Origin: an uncultured Clostridia bacterium
Lineage (GTDB): Bacteria; Bacillota; Clostridia; Oscillospirales; Acutalibacteraceae
NCBI GenBank assembly: GCA_945912145.1
Contig: CAMEBF010000016.1
Location: 1 to 47,206 of the forward strand
DNA: 47,206 bases
Direction: 5' to 3'
The position numbers were made by a program, and so were the translations under genes. Within the stretch, counting starts at the first letter, position 1. Each line of letters begins with the position of its first letter. The notes below the pieces were generated by a model, which worked only from the letters and a program-made list of their open reading frames with translations, did no database searches and was not told the DNA's origin. Shown here piece by piece: positions 23,959 to 31,473 of this stretch.

Positions 23959-24915
23959 TCAGCGCATATCGTTCATGTCGATAGGATCACCGCAGGACGG
24001 ACAGAATTTCGGCACGGACTCTCCGGCAGGAAGCGTCCAACCGCACTTATCACAGCGGCAGGTTGCGGTCTGCTGCTGATAGCCGCCCATATTTCCGTTC
24101 TGCGCCATACCGTTATTCATCGCCTGACCGAAAGCGGTTCCCATCGCAGCGCCGAAAGCCGCGCCGTTCATCGGCTGCTGGTTATACATATTGCCGTTCA
24201 TGGGCTGATTGTACATACCGCCATTCATCGGCTGATTGTACATACCGCCGTTCATGGGCTGACCATACATATTGCCGCCCATGGGCTGATTATACATACC
24301 GCCCATCGTCTGCTGATGTACATAGGCAGTCCCGGTCAGCGCGGAAACAATCTGACTGCCGAGTGCTTCCATCTGCATCATCTTGCCGCGATCCTGATCC
24401 TTGACATCGAAGGTATTGAGTTTGAAATCCATATCGTCGAACCACGGCGAATTGACCTGAATGCGAATCCAGTATTCATAGGAATAAGTATAACGAGGCG
24501 GATTGTAGCTGCGCATATTGCCGTCGTTATCGCGGTACTCCTCTTCATGCTGCTCCTGCTTGACGTCAAGACGGCAGCTGACGATCTGCGAGAGATCGAC
24601 GATATCGGGGTTGAGTGCCGTACTCATGCCGGTCGCGACAGCAAACTGACCTTTGGAGCGGTCCACATACACATGGTACGAGTCGGACGCGAAATCGTCC
24701 GTCACCTGAAACGCGGCGACTTTCTGCTTGTTTTCTTCGCGGTACGCGAGCTGTTTTTTGATGTCCTCAACGGTGCTGTGACGACGCTCCTCGAACCAGG
24801 GAGAGAGCTTTTTCGCACAGTCCTTGCAGAGATTGCCGTCGTCCAATTTGCGGTTGCCGAGCAGACCGATCTTTTCACCGCAGATGTCACAGAATTTTTT
24901 ATCGAATAATCCCAT
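23959..24915 (-). CDS. DUF4428 and zinc-ribbon protein with Asn/Gln/Met/Gly repeats
   Basis: A 318-residue cytoplasmic protein. The N-terminus (MGLFDKKFCDICGEKIG, then CKDCAKKL) is a DUF4428 zinc module. The middle (about 70-200) is a folded domain that includes YRDNDGNMRSYNPPRYTYSYEYWIRI. From about 210 there is a low-complexity stretch of MYNQPMNGG-type repeats, then a C-terminal zinc ribbon CDKCGWTLP...FCPSCGD. The same CDKCGW...FCP(E/S)CGDP ribbon ends the SPFH protein two genes upstream, showing the two are related. It is part of the seven-gene operon. Function is unknown. Confidence 0.75.
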   Translation of the reverse strand: MGLFDKKFCDICGEKIGLLGNRKLDDGNLCKDCAKKLSPWFEERRHSTVEDIKKQLAYREENKQKVAAFQVTDDFASDSYHVYVDRSKGQFAVATGMSTALNPDIVDLSQIVSCRLDVKQEQHEEEYRDNDGNMRSYNPPRYTYSYEYWIRIQVNSPWFDDMDFKLNTFDVKDQDRGKMMQMEALGSQIVSALTGTAYVHQQTMGGMYNQPMGGNMYGQPMNGGMYNQPMNGGMYNQPMNGNMYNQQPMNGAAFGAAMGTAFGQAMNNGMAQNGNMGGYQQQTATCRCDKCGWTLPAGESVPKFCPSCGDPIDMNDMR

Positions 24916-24930
24916 AATTGTTTCCTCCTT

Positions 24931-25470
24931 TTATGCTTCGGGTGCAACAGAAATGCTGCTGACAATGTCAATTACGTCGGGATCGTCAACGCTGATGCCT
25001 TCGTCCATCGAAACACAGACGGTCACGCCGTCCTTCGTGCCGAACAGCATGGTGAGTCCGAATTCGGGGATGTAGTACTGATACGCCACGCCGCCGATGG
25101 TCTTCGTCTCAACCTTGTAGGTCAGACCCATTTCAGTCTCGTTCTGTTTCTGTATCTCAACGAGATCTTCGGGAGATTTGAATTCATCATAATTGATGCA
25201 GATCTCCGGCTTGTATTCACCGGTAAACTCTTCTCCGCCGAAGCTGTAAATGATCTGTTCCTCTGCCGGAGAATGCTCCTGCGTCCAACCGGCGGGTGCT
25301 TCCATCACGCTCAGACGACCGCTGGTAACATACTTTACCGGTGCTTTGGTTGTGGTGACAACGGCGGGTGCAGAGGTGCCGTTATCGTCGGGTGTTTTTT
25401 CGTTTTTGGCGCACGCCGCCGTGCTCAGAAGCATCAGGGCAGCCGCCGTAAGTGCAAGAATTTTTTTCAC
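24931..25470 (-). CDS. Small lipoprotein of the SPFH/TPM operon
   Basis: A 179-residue predicted lipoprotein. Its signal sequence ends in the lipobox LSTAAC (Cys20), giving a lipid-anchored extracellular protein. A Thr/Asp-rich linker is followed by a compact domain with WTQEHSPAEEQIIYSF and KTIGGVAYQYYIPEFGL, and it ends with VDDPDVIDIVSSISV, the kind of domain seen in other small surface lipoproteins. I do not recognise a named family. Fifteen to eighteen bases separate it from both neighbours. Confidence 0.75.
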   Translation of the reverse strand: MKKILALTAAALMLLSTAACAKNEKTPDDNGTSAPAVVTTTKAPVKYVTSGRLSVMEAPAGWTQEHSPAEEQIIYSFGGEEFTGEYKPEICINYDEFKSPEDLVEIQKQNETEMGLTYKVETKTIGGVAYQYYIPEFGLTMLFGTKDGVTVCVSMDEGISVDDPDVIDIVSSISVAPEA

Positions 25471-25488
25471 GGTAATTTCTCCTTTTTT

Positions 25489-26931
25489 TTATTTTTTATC
25501 GCTGTCATCGAACGGATCGCCGCATTCCGGGCAGAATTTAGGCGGATTCTTCGGATCGGCGGGCTCCCAGCCGCATTTATCGCAGCGGTAGAGTGGCGCG
25601 CCTTCCGGCTTCTTGGCTCCGCAGTTCTGACAGAATTTTCCTTTGTTGACCGTGCCGCAGGAACAGGTCCAGCCGTCGGCGTCAGCCGGCTTCGGCGCAC
25701 CGCATTCCGGACAGAATTTTCCTGTCGCCGTCGCGCCGCAGGAGCATTTCCACGCGCCGGTCTGCTGCGGTTCGGGCTTTTTCGCGCCGCATTCCGGACA
25801 GAATTTGCCACAAGCCACAGCTCCGCAGGAGCATTTCCAGCGTTCCATGCCGTCGATGTCCCGAGGAGGCTCCGTCTGTTGTTGTTGCTGTTGTTGCTGC
25901 TGTTGTTGCTGTTGCAGTCCCATGGCGTAAAGATTTTGAGCCGCGCCGAATCCGCCGGCCTGACCCATACCTACCATTCCCATGCCCATAAAGCCTGTCA
26001 TAGCACCCGCGGAGTTTCCAGCGGCTTCGACCATGGAATCTGCCGTCGCATCTGTCATGCGACCTGCCATCATGAACGGATTGGAGCCGAAATTGGCAGC
26101 GTCCTCAAGTTCGTTGATCTTCTTCATATCCGCTTCGGTAAGCGTAATGGGATTGAGCGCAATTTTTCCGATGGTAATTCCTCTGGTTTCAATCCACTCC
26201 TCCCTGAGCGCCTCGTTCATGGCTTTTTTCAGCTCGCTGACTTTTGCGGGAATCTGCGCGGGACGAAGCTCCTGTTCGGCAAGAGAGCCAAAAGCGGGCT
26301 GTAATGCATCAATAAATTCACTCTTGAGCTGTTCGTCAATTTCTTCGCGCAGATATTCATATTCCACGTTACCGCACAGCCTTGTGTAGAACCGAAGCGG
26401 ATCCGTAATCATATACGAATAAACGCCGTTACAGCGGATACTCACGCTGCGGCTTATGTTGATGCGCTTATTGACGACCTCAAACAAAATGGGATTGGCG
26501 GTGCCGAATTTATTTCCGAGAATCTCCTTGGTGTTGAAGTAATAAACACGCTGATCCTTAGCCGTGTCGCCGCCGTAGGTAAAACGTTTGCCGAGGGTGC
26601 GGAATGACTCCTTAATGCTGTCGCCGAGCTTGCCGGAAAAGATGCTCGGCTCCGTCGAGGTGTCGTATGTAAATTCGCCGGGTTCGGCGCACACCTCCAC
26701 GATTTTGCCCTGCTCGACGATGATCATGCACTGACCGTCTGCGACAGCGATGCCCGAGCCGTTGGAAATGACATTCTCACTTCCCTTGGTGTTGGAGGAG
26801 CGTCCGCTGACACGCTTCTCTCCCTTTCTCATCAGCACATCGTTCGGTAATGCTTCACAGTAGAAAAATTCTTTCCACTGATCGGCTAAGGTACCGCCTA
26901 AAGCGCCGATGCCTGCTTTGATAAGACCCAT
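25489..26931 (-). CDS. SPFH-domain protein with poly-Gln and four zinc ribbons (YdjI-like)
   Basis: A 480-residue protein. Residues about 1-330 are an SPFH (band 7) domain of the YdjI/'virion core protein' type, beginning MGLIKAGIGALGGTLADQWK and containing NVISNGSGIAVADGQCMIIVE. A run of about 13 Gln (near 340-352) follows, then four zinc ribbons in the last 120 residues, three of the form CSCG...GKFCPECG/CQNCG and a final CDKCGW...FCPECGD. B. subtilis YdjI is an SPFH partner of YdjG and YdjH that helps recruit PspA to the membrane. An AGGAGAGG site lies before ATG 26931. The Gln-repeat and multiplied ribbons set it apart from the Bacillus form. Confidence 0.8.
   Translation of the reverse strand: MGLIKAGIGALGGTLADQWKEFFYCEALPNDVLMRKGEKRVSGRSSNTKGSENVISNGSGIAVADGQCMIIVEQGKIVEVCAEPGEFTYDTSTEPSIFSGKLGDSIKESFRTLGKRFTYGGDTAKDQRVYYFNTKEILGNKFGTANPILFEVVNKRINISRSVSIRCNGVYSYMITDPLRFYTRLCGNVEYEYLREEIDEQLKSEFIDALQPAFGSLAEQELRPAQIPAKVSELKKAMNEALREEWIETRGITIGKIALNPITLTEADMKKINELEDAANFGSNPFMMAGRMTDATADSMVEAAGNSAGAMTGFMGMGMVGMGQAGGFGAAQNLYAMGLQQQQQQQQQQQQQTEPPRDIDGMERWKCSCGAVACGKFCPECGAKKPEPQQTGAWKCSCGATATGKFCPECGAPKPADADGWTCSCGTVNKGKFCQNCGAKKPEGAPLYRCDKCGWEPADPKNPPKFCPECGDPFDDSDKK
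25870..25916 (-). repeat. CAG/CAA trinucleotide repeat encoding poly-Gln
   Basis: A mixed run of CAG and CAA codons gives about 13 consecutive Gln inside the SPFH gene. Mixed codons mean it is not a pure microsatellite and is likely maintained at protein level, though length could vary by slippage. Confidence 0.85.
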
Positions 26932-26984
26932 AAAAACCTCTCCTTTATGATTGATTATATTTGTAAAGAATTTCTGTGTTCGTT

Positions 26985-27899
26985 TTATCCCTCAGCATCG
27001 GAGGCGTAGATCGTATAGCTCTCGCCGTCGCCGGGATACTGATAGGGAATCGTCAGATCCCTATCCAGATAAAAATTCGGTGTGCTGTTATACTGCGGCT
27101 GAACCTCCCACGTCGCCGGAACTTCGACGGTCACGACCTGATCCTCGCCGCCCTCCGACAGATAACAGAACGTCACCTTCCGCGTCGTCTCCCATGCTTT
27201 TACATAGGGAGACGGATCAATTGCCGCGCCCTGCTCAACCGTGATCTCGTAGGAAACGTTTCCATCGCCCTGCCGCAGCGTAGCTTTCATCAGCCGCAGC
27301 GTTTCTTTTTCCAGTAAATACGTGTTGCGATAGGCTTCTCCGTCCTGCGTTTCTTCGCCGCAGACCGTGACTTCGACGGTATCGCCGTTATCCGTGACGC
27401 TCTGCACTTCGCCGGACGATGCAATATAATCTGCCAGCTCATCGTCGCAGGACGGCGTGATGCCCGCCAGATAATCCGGGATATACAGCTGCGCTACCAC
27501 ATGATCGCCGCTTACATACAACGAATACTGCTTATAGCGTCCCGCAAGAATGGGCTCGGCACTTTCCTCAGCGTCGCAACTGAGCACGGCAACTTCATTA
27601 TCAACAAGAAAGTATGTACTGTAGCTGCCATACTCGCCGTCAGGCGTCCGCCATCTCACGGTGATGCTGTCTGCGTTTTTCAGGAGCTTTGTCAGACGGT
27701 TCTGTTCGCGGACATACTCCATGCCGCCGCCGATGAGCGCAAGACCCGTTTTCGGCTGAGTTTCGCCAACCGCCGCGGCTGCAGAACCGGACATATCCTC
27801 GGTGCTCGGCTCCTGCGGCTTTTCCGTCGGATTCGCCCCGCAGCCCGCCGACACAAGCAAGACAATCAGCAGCAATACGGTAAAAAATTTCTTTTTCAT
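26985..27899 (-). CDS. Lipoprotein of the SPFH/TPM operon, 304 residues
   Basis: The N-terminus MKKKFFTVLLLIVLLVSAGC gives a lipobox (LVSAGC, Cys20). An acidic linker rich in Glu/Ser/Ala is followed by a domain of about 230 residues with SITVRWRTPDGEYGSYST, a strand-rich pattern of no family I know, and a final RKVTFCYLSEGGEDQVVTVEVP region. Product is probably displayed on the outer membrane leaflet side of the cell envelope (extracytoplasmic). A weak AGAGGG precedes ATG 27899. It lies between the DUF6935-like gene (21 bases) and the SPFH gene (53 bases). Confidence 0.72.
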   Translation of the reverse strand: MKKKFFTVLLLIVLLVSAGCGANPTEKPQEPSTEDMSGSAAAAVGETQPKTGLALIGGGMEYVREQNRLTKLLKNADSITVRWRTPDGEYGSYSTYFLVDNEVAVLSCDAEESAEPILAGRYKQYSLYVSGDHVVAQLYIPDYLAGITPSCDDELADYIASSGEVQSVTDNGDTVEVTVCGEETQDGEAYRNTYLLEKETLRLMKATLRQGDGNVSYEITVEQGAAIDPSPYVKAWETTRKVTFCYLSEGGEDQVVTVEVPATWEVQPQYNSTPNFYLDRDLTIPYQYPGDGESYTIYASDAEG

Positions 27900-27920
27900 G
27901 TGCGTTCCCTCTTATTTTTG

Positions 27921-28451
27921 TCACGCCCAGGGATTTGCGCTTTCGGGTTCACGGATTCCCGTCAGAAGCGCCTGCTCCCACAAGTACCACTTGCCGTCCT
28001 TCGCCATGCGAAGCTGTATCGGTCGGGGACTGTCTGCGCCGCCGCACGCGACGAAGAGCTTGGCGTAACCCTGATTCTGATACGAATAGGGATTCTCGCT
28101 CACCGTCACGGTGTAAGGCGGCTGAGGGGTATAATCGTTTTCCGGGACGGCTCCTTTGAAATAGGAACGGGGAAGATACTCCTTGCCCCGGAAACGGTCG
28201 GCGATAAACTGTTTGTCGATGCCGGTCATAGGACGCGGTCCGCGCAGAAATTCCAACATCTGCAGGGACGTTTCCTTGTCCTGCGGGTAAAAATAGAGCG
28301 CCAGAACGGTCAAAGCCGCGGTGTCAAAGGGCGATGAAAGCGCGGCCTGCGGAAGTGACCGAAAGTCCTCAAGCGTTGCGGGCAAGGCGGGAAAAACCAC
28401 ATTCAGCGTCCGGCTGCCCGCTCCGGACTGCGGTACGGTAAATAACGACAT
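27921..28451 (-). CDS. DUF6935-like protein, first gene of the SPFH/TPM operon
   Basis: A 176-residue soluble protein starting MSLFTVPQSGAGSRTLN. The sequence includes RGPRPMTGIDKQFIADRFRGKEYLPRSYFKGA and ends with a conserved-looking RPIQLRMAKDGKWYLWEQALLTGIREP. It resembles the DUF6935 family as I remember it; that match needs checking. ATG 28451 is chosen because AAAGGAG lies eight to nine bases upstream; the frame opens further to 28490. The only promoter hint is TATAAT (28509-28514, minus) with no clear -35. It leads the operon that continues through 21559. Confidence 0.7.
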   Translation of the reverse strand: MSLFTVPQSGAGSRTLNVVFPALPATLEDFRSLPQAALSSPFDTAALTVLALYFYPQDKETSLQMLEFLRGPRPMTGIDKQFIADRFRGKEYLPRSYFKGAVPENDYTPQPPYTVTVSENPYSYQNQGYAKLFVACGGADSPRPIQLRMAKDGKWYLWEQALLTGIREPESANPWA

Positions 28452-28579
28452 AGACACATGCTCCTTTCTATTTTCCAAAAATGGTGACAATAATCTATTT
28501 TCACTATCATTATATAAATTTCAAGTCGGTTTTTCATGAATCAAAAGATCTATCCAAACCTCTTGAGGGCATAAAAAAA

Positions 28580-28607
28580 CGGCGCAGTCACCGAAGTGAC
28601 CGCGTCG
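28580..28607 (-). terminator. Terminator of the aldolase gene
   Basis: On the minus strand GCGGTCAC, loop TTCG, GTGACTGCGC pairs well (28580-28607), followed by seven T residues (complement of 28573-28579). Confidence 0.8.
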
Positions 28608-28632
28608 CGTAATGATATTCAATTCAAACGGT

Positions 28633-29568
28633 TCAGGCTTTGCCGTCGCAGCCGAGAACGTCTTTGATCTTGTGCTCGACCATGGCTTTGATCGCCGCTC
28701 TGGCCGGAGTCAGATACTGTCTGGGATCGAAGTGATCGGGATGCTCGGCGAAATACTGACGAACGGAAGCCGTCATGGCGAGACGAAGGTCGGAGTCGAT
28801 GTTGATCTTGCAGACCGCTTTCTGCGCAGCTTTGCGAAGCTCGGACTCGGGGATGCCGATCGCGTCGGGCATATTGCCGCCGTACTGGTTGATGAGTTTG
28901 ACGAACTCCTGCGGAACGGAGGACGCGCCGTGGAGAACGATGGGGAATCCGGGCAGTCTCTTCTCGACTTCCTCGAGAATGTCGATGCGGATCTTGGGAT
29001 CCTGACCGGGTTTGAACTTGTAAGCGCCGTGGCTCGTGCCGATAGCGATCGCAAGGGAGTCAACGCCGGTTCTCGTGACGAACTCCTCAACCTCTGCGGG
29101 ATTGGTGTAGCAGGAATCCTCGGCGGAAACATTGACGTCGTCCTCGATGCCGGCCAGCTTGCCCAGCTCGCCTTCAACAACAACGCCGTGCGCATGCGCA
29201 TAGTCAACGACCTTTTTGGTCAGTTCGATGTTCTCTTCAAAGGAATATTTGGAGCCGTCGATCATAACGGAGGTAAAGCCGCCGTCGATGCAGCTCTTGC
29301 AGATCTCGAAATCGGCGCCGTGGTCAAGATGCAGCGCGATGGGCAGACCGGTATCGGCGACTGCCGCCTCAACAAGCTTCGTCAGATAAATATGTTTGGC
29401 GTATTTTCTGGCGCCGGCGGAAACCTGAAGGATCAGGGGCGCATTGAGCTCCTGAGCGGCTTCCGTGATGCCCTGAATGATCTCCATGTTGTTGACATTG
29501 AACGCGCCGATGGCGTAACCGCCTTCATACGCTTTTTGAAACATTTCTTTCGTTGTTACAAGTGGCAT
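28633..29568 (-). CDS. fba: Class II fructose-1,6-bisphosphate aldolase
   Basis: Glycolytic enzyme that splits fructose 1,6-bisphosphate into dihydroxyacetone phosphate and glyceraldehyde 3-phosphate. The 311-residue zinc enzyme has Asp82 and His83 in ALHLDHG, the glutamate-rich EGELG block, His180 in GTSHGAY, and His213 in VLHGASSVP, matching the metal and catalytic ligands of class II aldolases. It is monocistronic with a fully consensus promoter and a strong terminator, consistent with constitutive high expression. Tagatose-bisphosphate aldolases are close relatives, but no sugar-specific genes are nearby, so fructose-bisphosphate is the better call. Confidence 0.95.
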   Translation of the reverse strand: MPLVTTKEMFQKAYEGGYAIGAFNVNNMEIIQGITEAAQELNAPLILQVSAGARKYAKHIYLTKLVEAAVADTGLPIALHLDHGADFEICKSCIDGGFTSVMIDGSKYSFEENIELTKKVVDYAHAHGVVVEGELGKLAGIEDDVNVSAEDSCYTNPAEVEEFVTRTGVDSLAIAIGTSHGAYKFKPGQDPKIRIDILEEVEKRLPGFPIVLHGASSVPQEFVKLINQYGGNMPDAIGIPESELRKAAQKAVCKINIDSDLRLAMTASVRQYFAEHPDHFDPRQYLTPARAAIKAMVEHKIKDVLGCDGKA

Positions 29569-29615
29569 AATTTTTCACTCCTGTTAACGGATAGATCCGA
29601 ATTTTTACAGTTTAT

Positions 29616-29644
29616 ATTATACCTGTCTGCGCGTCAAATGTCAA
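29616..29644 (-). promoter_or_regulatory. fba: Consensus promoter of fba
   Basis: Minus-strand TTGACA (29639-29644), a 17-bp spacer and TATAAT (29616-29621): every position is consensus, expected for a highly expressed glycolytic gene. Confidence 0.9.
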
Positions 29645-29665
29645 GAGAAGAGAGAAATTCTGTCG

Positions 29666-29694
29666 TTGCATTTTGTGCGCATATGGGGTATAAT
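29666..29694 (+). promoter_or_regulatory. Promoter of thioredoxin
   Basis: TTGCAT (29666-29671), a 17-bp spacer and TATAAT (29689-29694), divergent from the aldolase promoter, with the start codon at 29729. Confidence 0.8.
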
Positions 29695-29728
29695 ATTCAA
29701 TACCGATAAAATAAAGGGAGAGATAAAA

Positions 29729-30034
29729 ATGTCAGTTTTAACAGTCACACACGATAATTTTGACCAGGAAGTGCTCAAAGCGGATAAAAAGGTGCTGCTC
29801 GACTTCTGGGCGTCGTGGTGCGGACCGTGCCGCATGGTATCGCCGATTGTAGACGAGATCGCAGACGAACGCGACGACATCAAGGTCGGCAAGATCAACG
29901 TGGACGAAGAACCGGAGCTGGCTGCCGCGTTCGGCATCAGCAGCATTCCGACGCTGATCGTCATGGAAAACGGAAAGCCCGTCCGGCAGTCCGTCGGCGC
30001 GATCCCCAAAGCGTCGATTCTGGAAATGCTGTAA
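29729..30034 (+). CDS. trxA: Thioredoxin
   Basis: A 101-residue disulfide reductase with the WCGPC active site (Cys31, Cys34), the preceding DFWASW, the cis-Pro of SIPTLIVMENG and the usual C-terminal helix. ATG 29729 follows AAGGGAG; the frame opens earlier at 29666 but that part lies in the promoter. It supplies reducing power to ribonucleotide reductase, peroxidases and other targets. Single-gene unit with its own promoter and terminator. Confidence 0.97.
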   Translation: MSVLTVTHDNFDQEVLKADKKVLLDFWASWCGPCRMVSPIVDEIADERDDIKVGKINVDEEPELAAAFGISSIPTLIVMENGKPVRQSVGAIPKASILEML

Positions 30035-30049
30035 TACGGGAAAGCAACA

Positions 30050-30074
30050 GCCGCGGAAATCCGCGGCCGTTTTT
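30050..30074 (+). terminator. Terminator of thioredoxin
   Basis: GCCGCGGA (30050-30057) with TCCGCGGC (30060-30067) and a T-run 30069-30074. The convergent gene's stop codon lies at 30074. Confidence 0.85.
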
Positions 30075-30526
30075 TATGAATGTTCAGCAATAAAATGCTC
30101 TAAGATTTCCGCCGCGTCGCCGACGAGCTCCTTACAGGGGCGTTTCTGATAATACGCCTGTGTTCTCGGTTCGGGCGTCGGAGAATCAGCCGTTTTCTGA
30201 GAGAGCCCCAACAGCTCACGGCAGACATAGCTGCCGTTCTTCTCTTTGAACGCGAACGCCAGAGACTGTACGTCCTCGTACAGGGTCTTTTTGGCTTCCC
30301 TGTCCGTCGGGCTGTCAAAGCCGTAGAGCAGTCCGGTAATCATAAACATACCGCTGACCGCACCGCAGACTTCGCGAAGTCGCCCCATGCCGCCGCCGAA
30401 CGAGCCCGCCATACGGACAATCGTATCGAAATTAGCCCCTGCCTCTTCGGCAAACGCGCCGGCTACCGCCTGCGAACAATTATAGCCCTGCTCAAACAGC
30501 GCCATCGCTTCTTCCCGTTTCGACAT
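30074..30526 (-). CDS. C_GCAxxG_C_C family redox protein
   Basis: A 150-residue protein of the C_GCAxxG_C_C family (cysteine-rich, presumed redox or metal-related; the exact reaction is not known). It shows the pattern Cys17 in GYNCSQAV, then the VCGAVSG block and later single Cys residues (YVCRELL, RPCKEL). ATG 30526 follows the TAA of the Mrp gene with no intervening base, so the two are co-translated. Its pairing with an iron-sulfur carrier suggests a shared task. The first half is enriched in Gly and Met. Confidence 0.85.
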   Translation of the reverse strand: MSKREEAMALFEQGYNCSQAVAGAFAEEAGANFDTIVRMAGSFGGGMGRLREVCGAVSGMFMITGLLYGFDSPTDREAKKTLYEDVQSLAFAFKEKNGSYVCRELLGLSQKTADSPTPEPRTQAYYQKRPCKELVGDAAEILEHFIAEHS

Positions 30527-31348
30527 TTACGCTTCCTCCAGAGAATCCGCCATCTTTTCGAGCCAGTCGCCTTCAAACAGCTCAATCAGACCACTGTCAA
30601 CCTGATGCGCAAAATCGGGATTGATGGGAATCCGCGCCGTTTCGGGAATGCCGTTTTCCCCGGCAATTGTTTCAAGACGGCTCTCGCCGAAAATGAAATG
30701 CTTCTTGCCGCAGTCGGGGCACTCAAAGTATGACATATTCTCGATAATGCCGAGCACGGGAATGTTCATCAGCTTCGCCATATTGACCGCCTTGGTGACG
30801 ATCATGGAAACGAGATCCTGCGGCGAAGTGACGATCAGAATGCCGTCAACGGGAATACTCTGGAAAACCGTCAGCGGTACGTCGCCCGTTCCGGGAGGCA
30901 TATCGACGAACAGATAGTCGATGTCTTTCCAGATGACGTCCGTCCAGAACTGCTTGACGACGCCTGCAATCACGGGACCGCGCCATACGACGGGGTCGGT
31001 CTCGTGCTCTAAAAGCAGGTTCAGCGACATGATCTCGATGCCCGATTTCGTGGTAACGGGGAACAGCGCGTTTTCCATGCCGGTAGCCTTTTCATGAATG
31101 CCGAACGCCTGCGGGATTGACGGCCCGGTGACATCGGCGTCCAGAATGCCGGTGCGGAAGCCTCTGCGCCGCATCGTGACCGCCATCATAGAGGTGACAA
31201 GGGATTTGCCGACGCCGCCTTTGCCGCTGACGACGCCGATGACTTTTTTAATACTGCTGAGCTCATGCGGTTTTTCGCGTTCGATTCCGCCTTTGCGTTC
31301 CGAACAGCTTTCTCCGCAGGAGCTGCAATCATGATTACAATCGCTCAT
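30527..31348 (-). CDS. Mrp/NBP35-family iron-sulfur cluster carrier ATPase
   Basis: A 273-residue P-loop ATPase that carries and transfers [4Fe-4S] clusters in the Mrp/ApbC/NBP35 family. It has the deviant Walker A GKGGVGKS (42-49), DADVTGPS, DMPPGTGDVPL and a C-terminal CPDCGKKH pair (CxxC) for cluster binding. The N-terminus adds four Cys (MSDCNHDCSSCGESC), the NBP35-type extra cluster site. A TAGGAG site precedes ATG 31348. Its stop codon abuts the next gene's ATG. Confidence 0.93.
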   Translation of the reverse strand: MSDCNHDCSSCGESCSERKGGIEREKPHELSSIKKVIGVVSGKGGVGKSLVTSMMAVTMRRRGFRTGILDADVTGPSIPQAFGIHEKATGMENALFPVTTKSGIEIMSLNLLLEHETDPVVWRGPVIAGVVKQFWTDVIWKDIDYLFVDMPPGTGDVPLTVFQSIPVDGILIVTSPQDLVSMIVTKAVNMAKLMNIPVLGIIENMSYFECPDCGKKHFIFGESRLETIAGENGIPETARIPINPDFAHQVDSGLIELFEGDWLEKMADSLEEA

Positions 31349-31380
31349 AATGATCTCCTATCTTTGCATGATTTATTCTT

Positions 31381-31408
31381 ATTATAATCCGATTCTTTCA
31401 TAAGTCAA
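31381..31408 (-). promoter_or_regulatory. Promoter of the Mrp operon
   Basis: Minus-strand TTGACT (31403-31408), 16-bp spacer and TATAAT (31381-31386). Confidence 0.75.
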
Positions 31409-31425
31409 TCGGATTCGCGAAAAAA

Positions 31426-31456
31426 CAATCGGAACGGGGTCATTCCGCTCCGATTG
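31426..31456 (-). terminator. Terminator of the 628-residue membrane protein gene
   Basis: CAATCGGA (31426-31433) pairs with TCCGATTG (31449-31456) around a GC-rich centre, with T-runs on both sides. Confidence 0.85.
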
Positions 31457-31473
31457 GATTTTTTCAGATTGCG

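Noticed and set aside
25870-25916. The poly-Gln run as a sequencing or assembly error
   Set aside because: It is in frame, uses mixed CAG and CAA codons, and flanking coding sequence continues without interruption.
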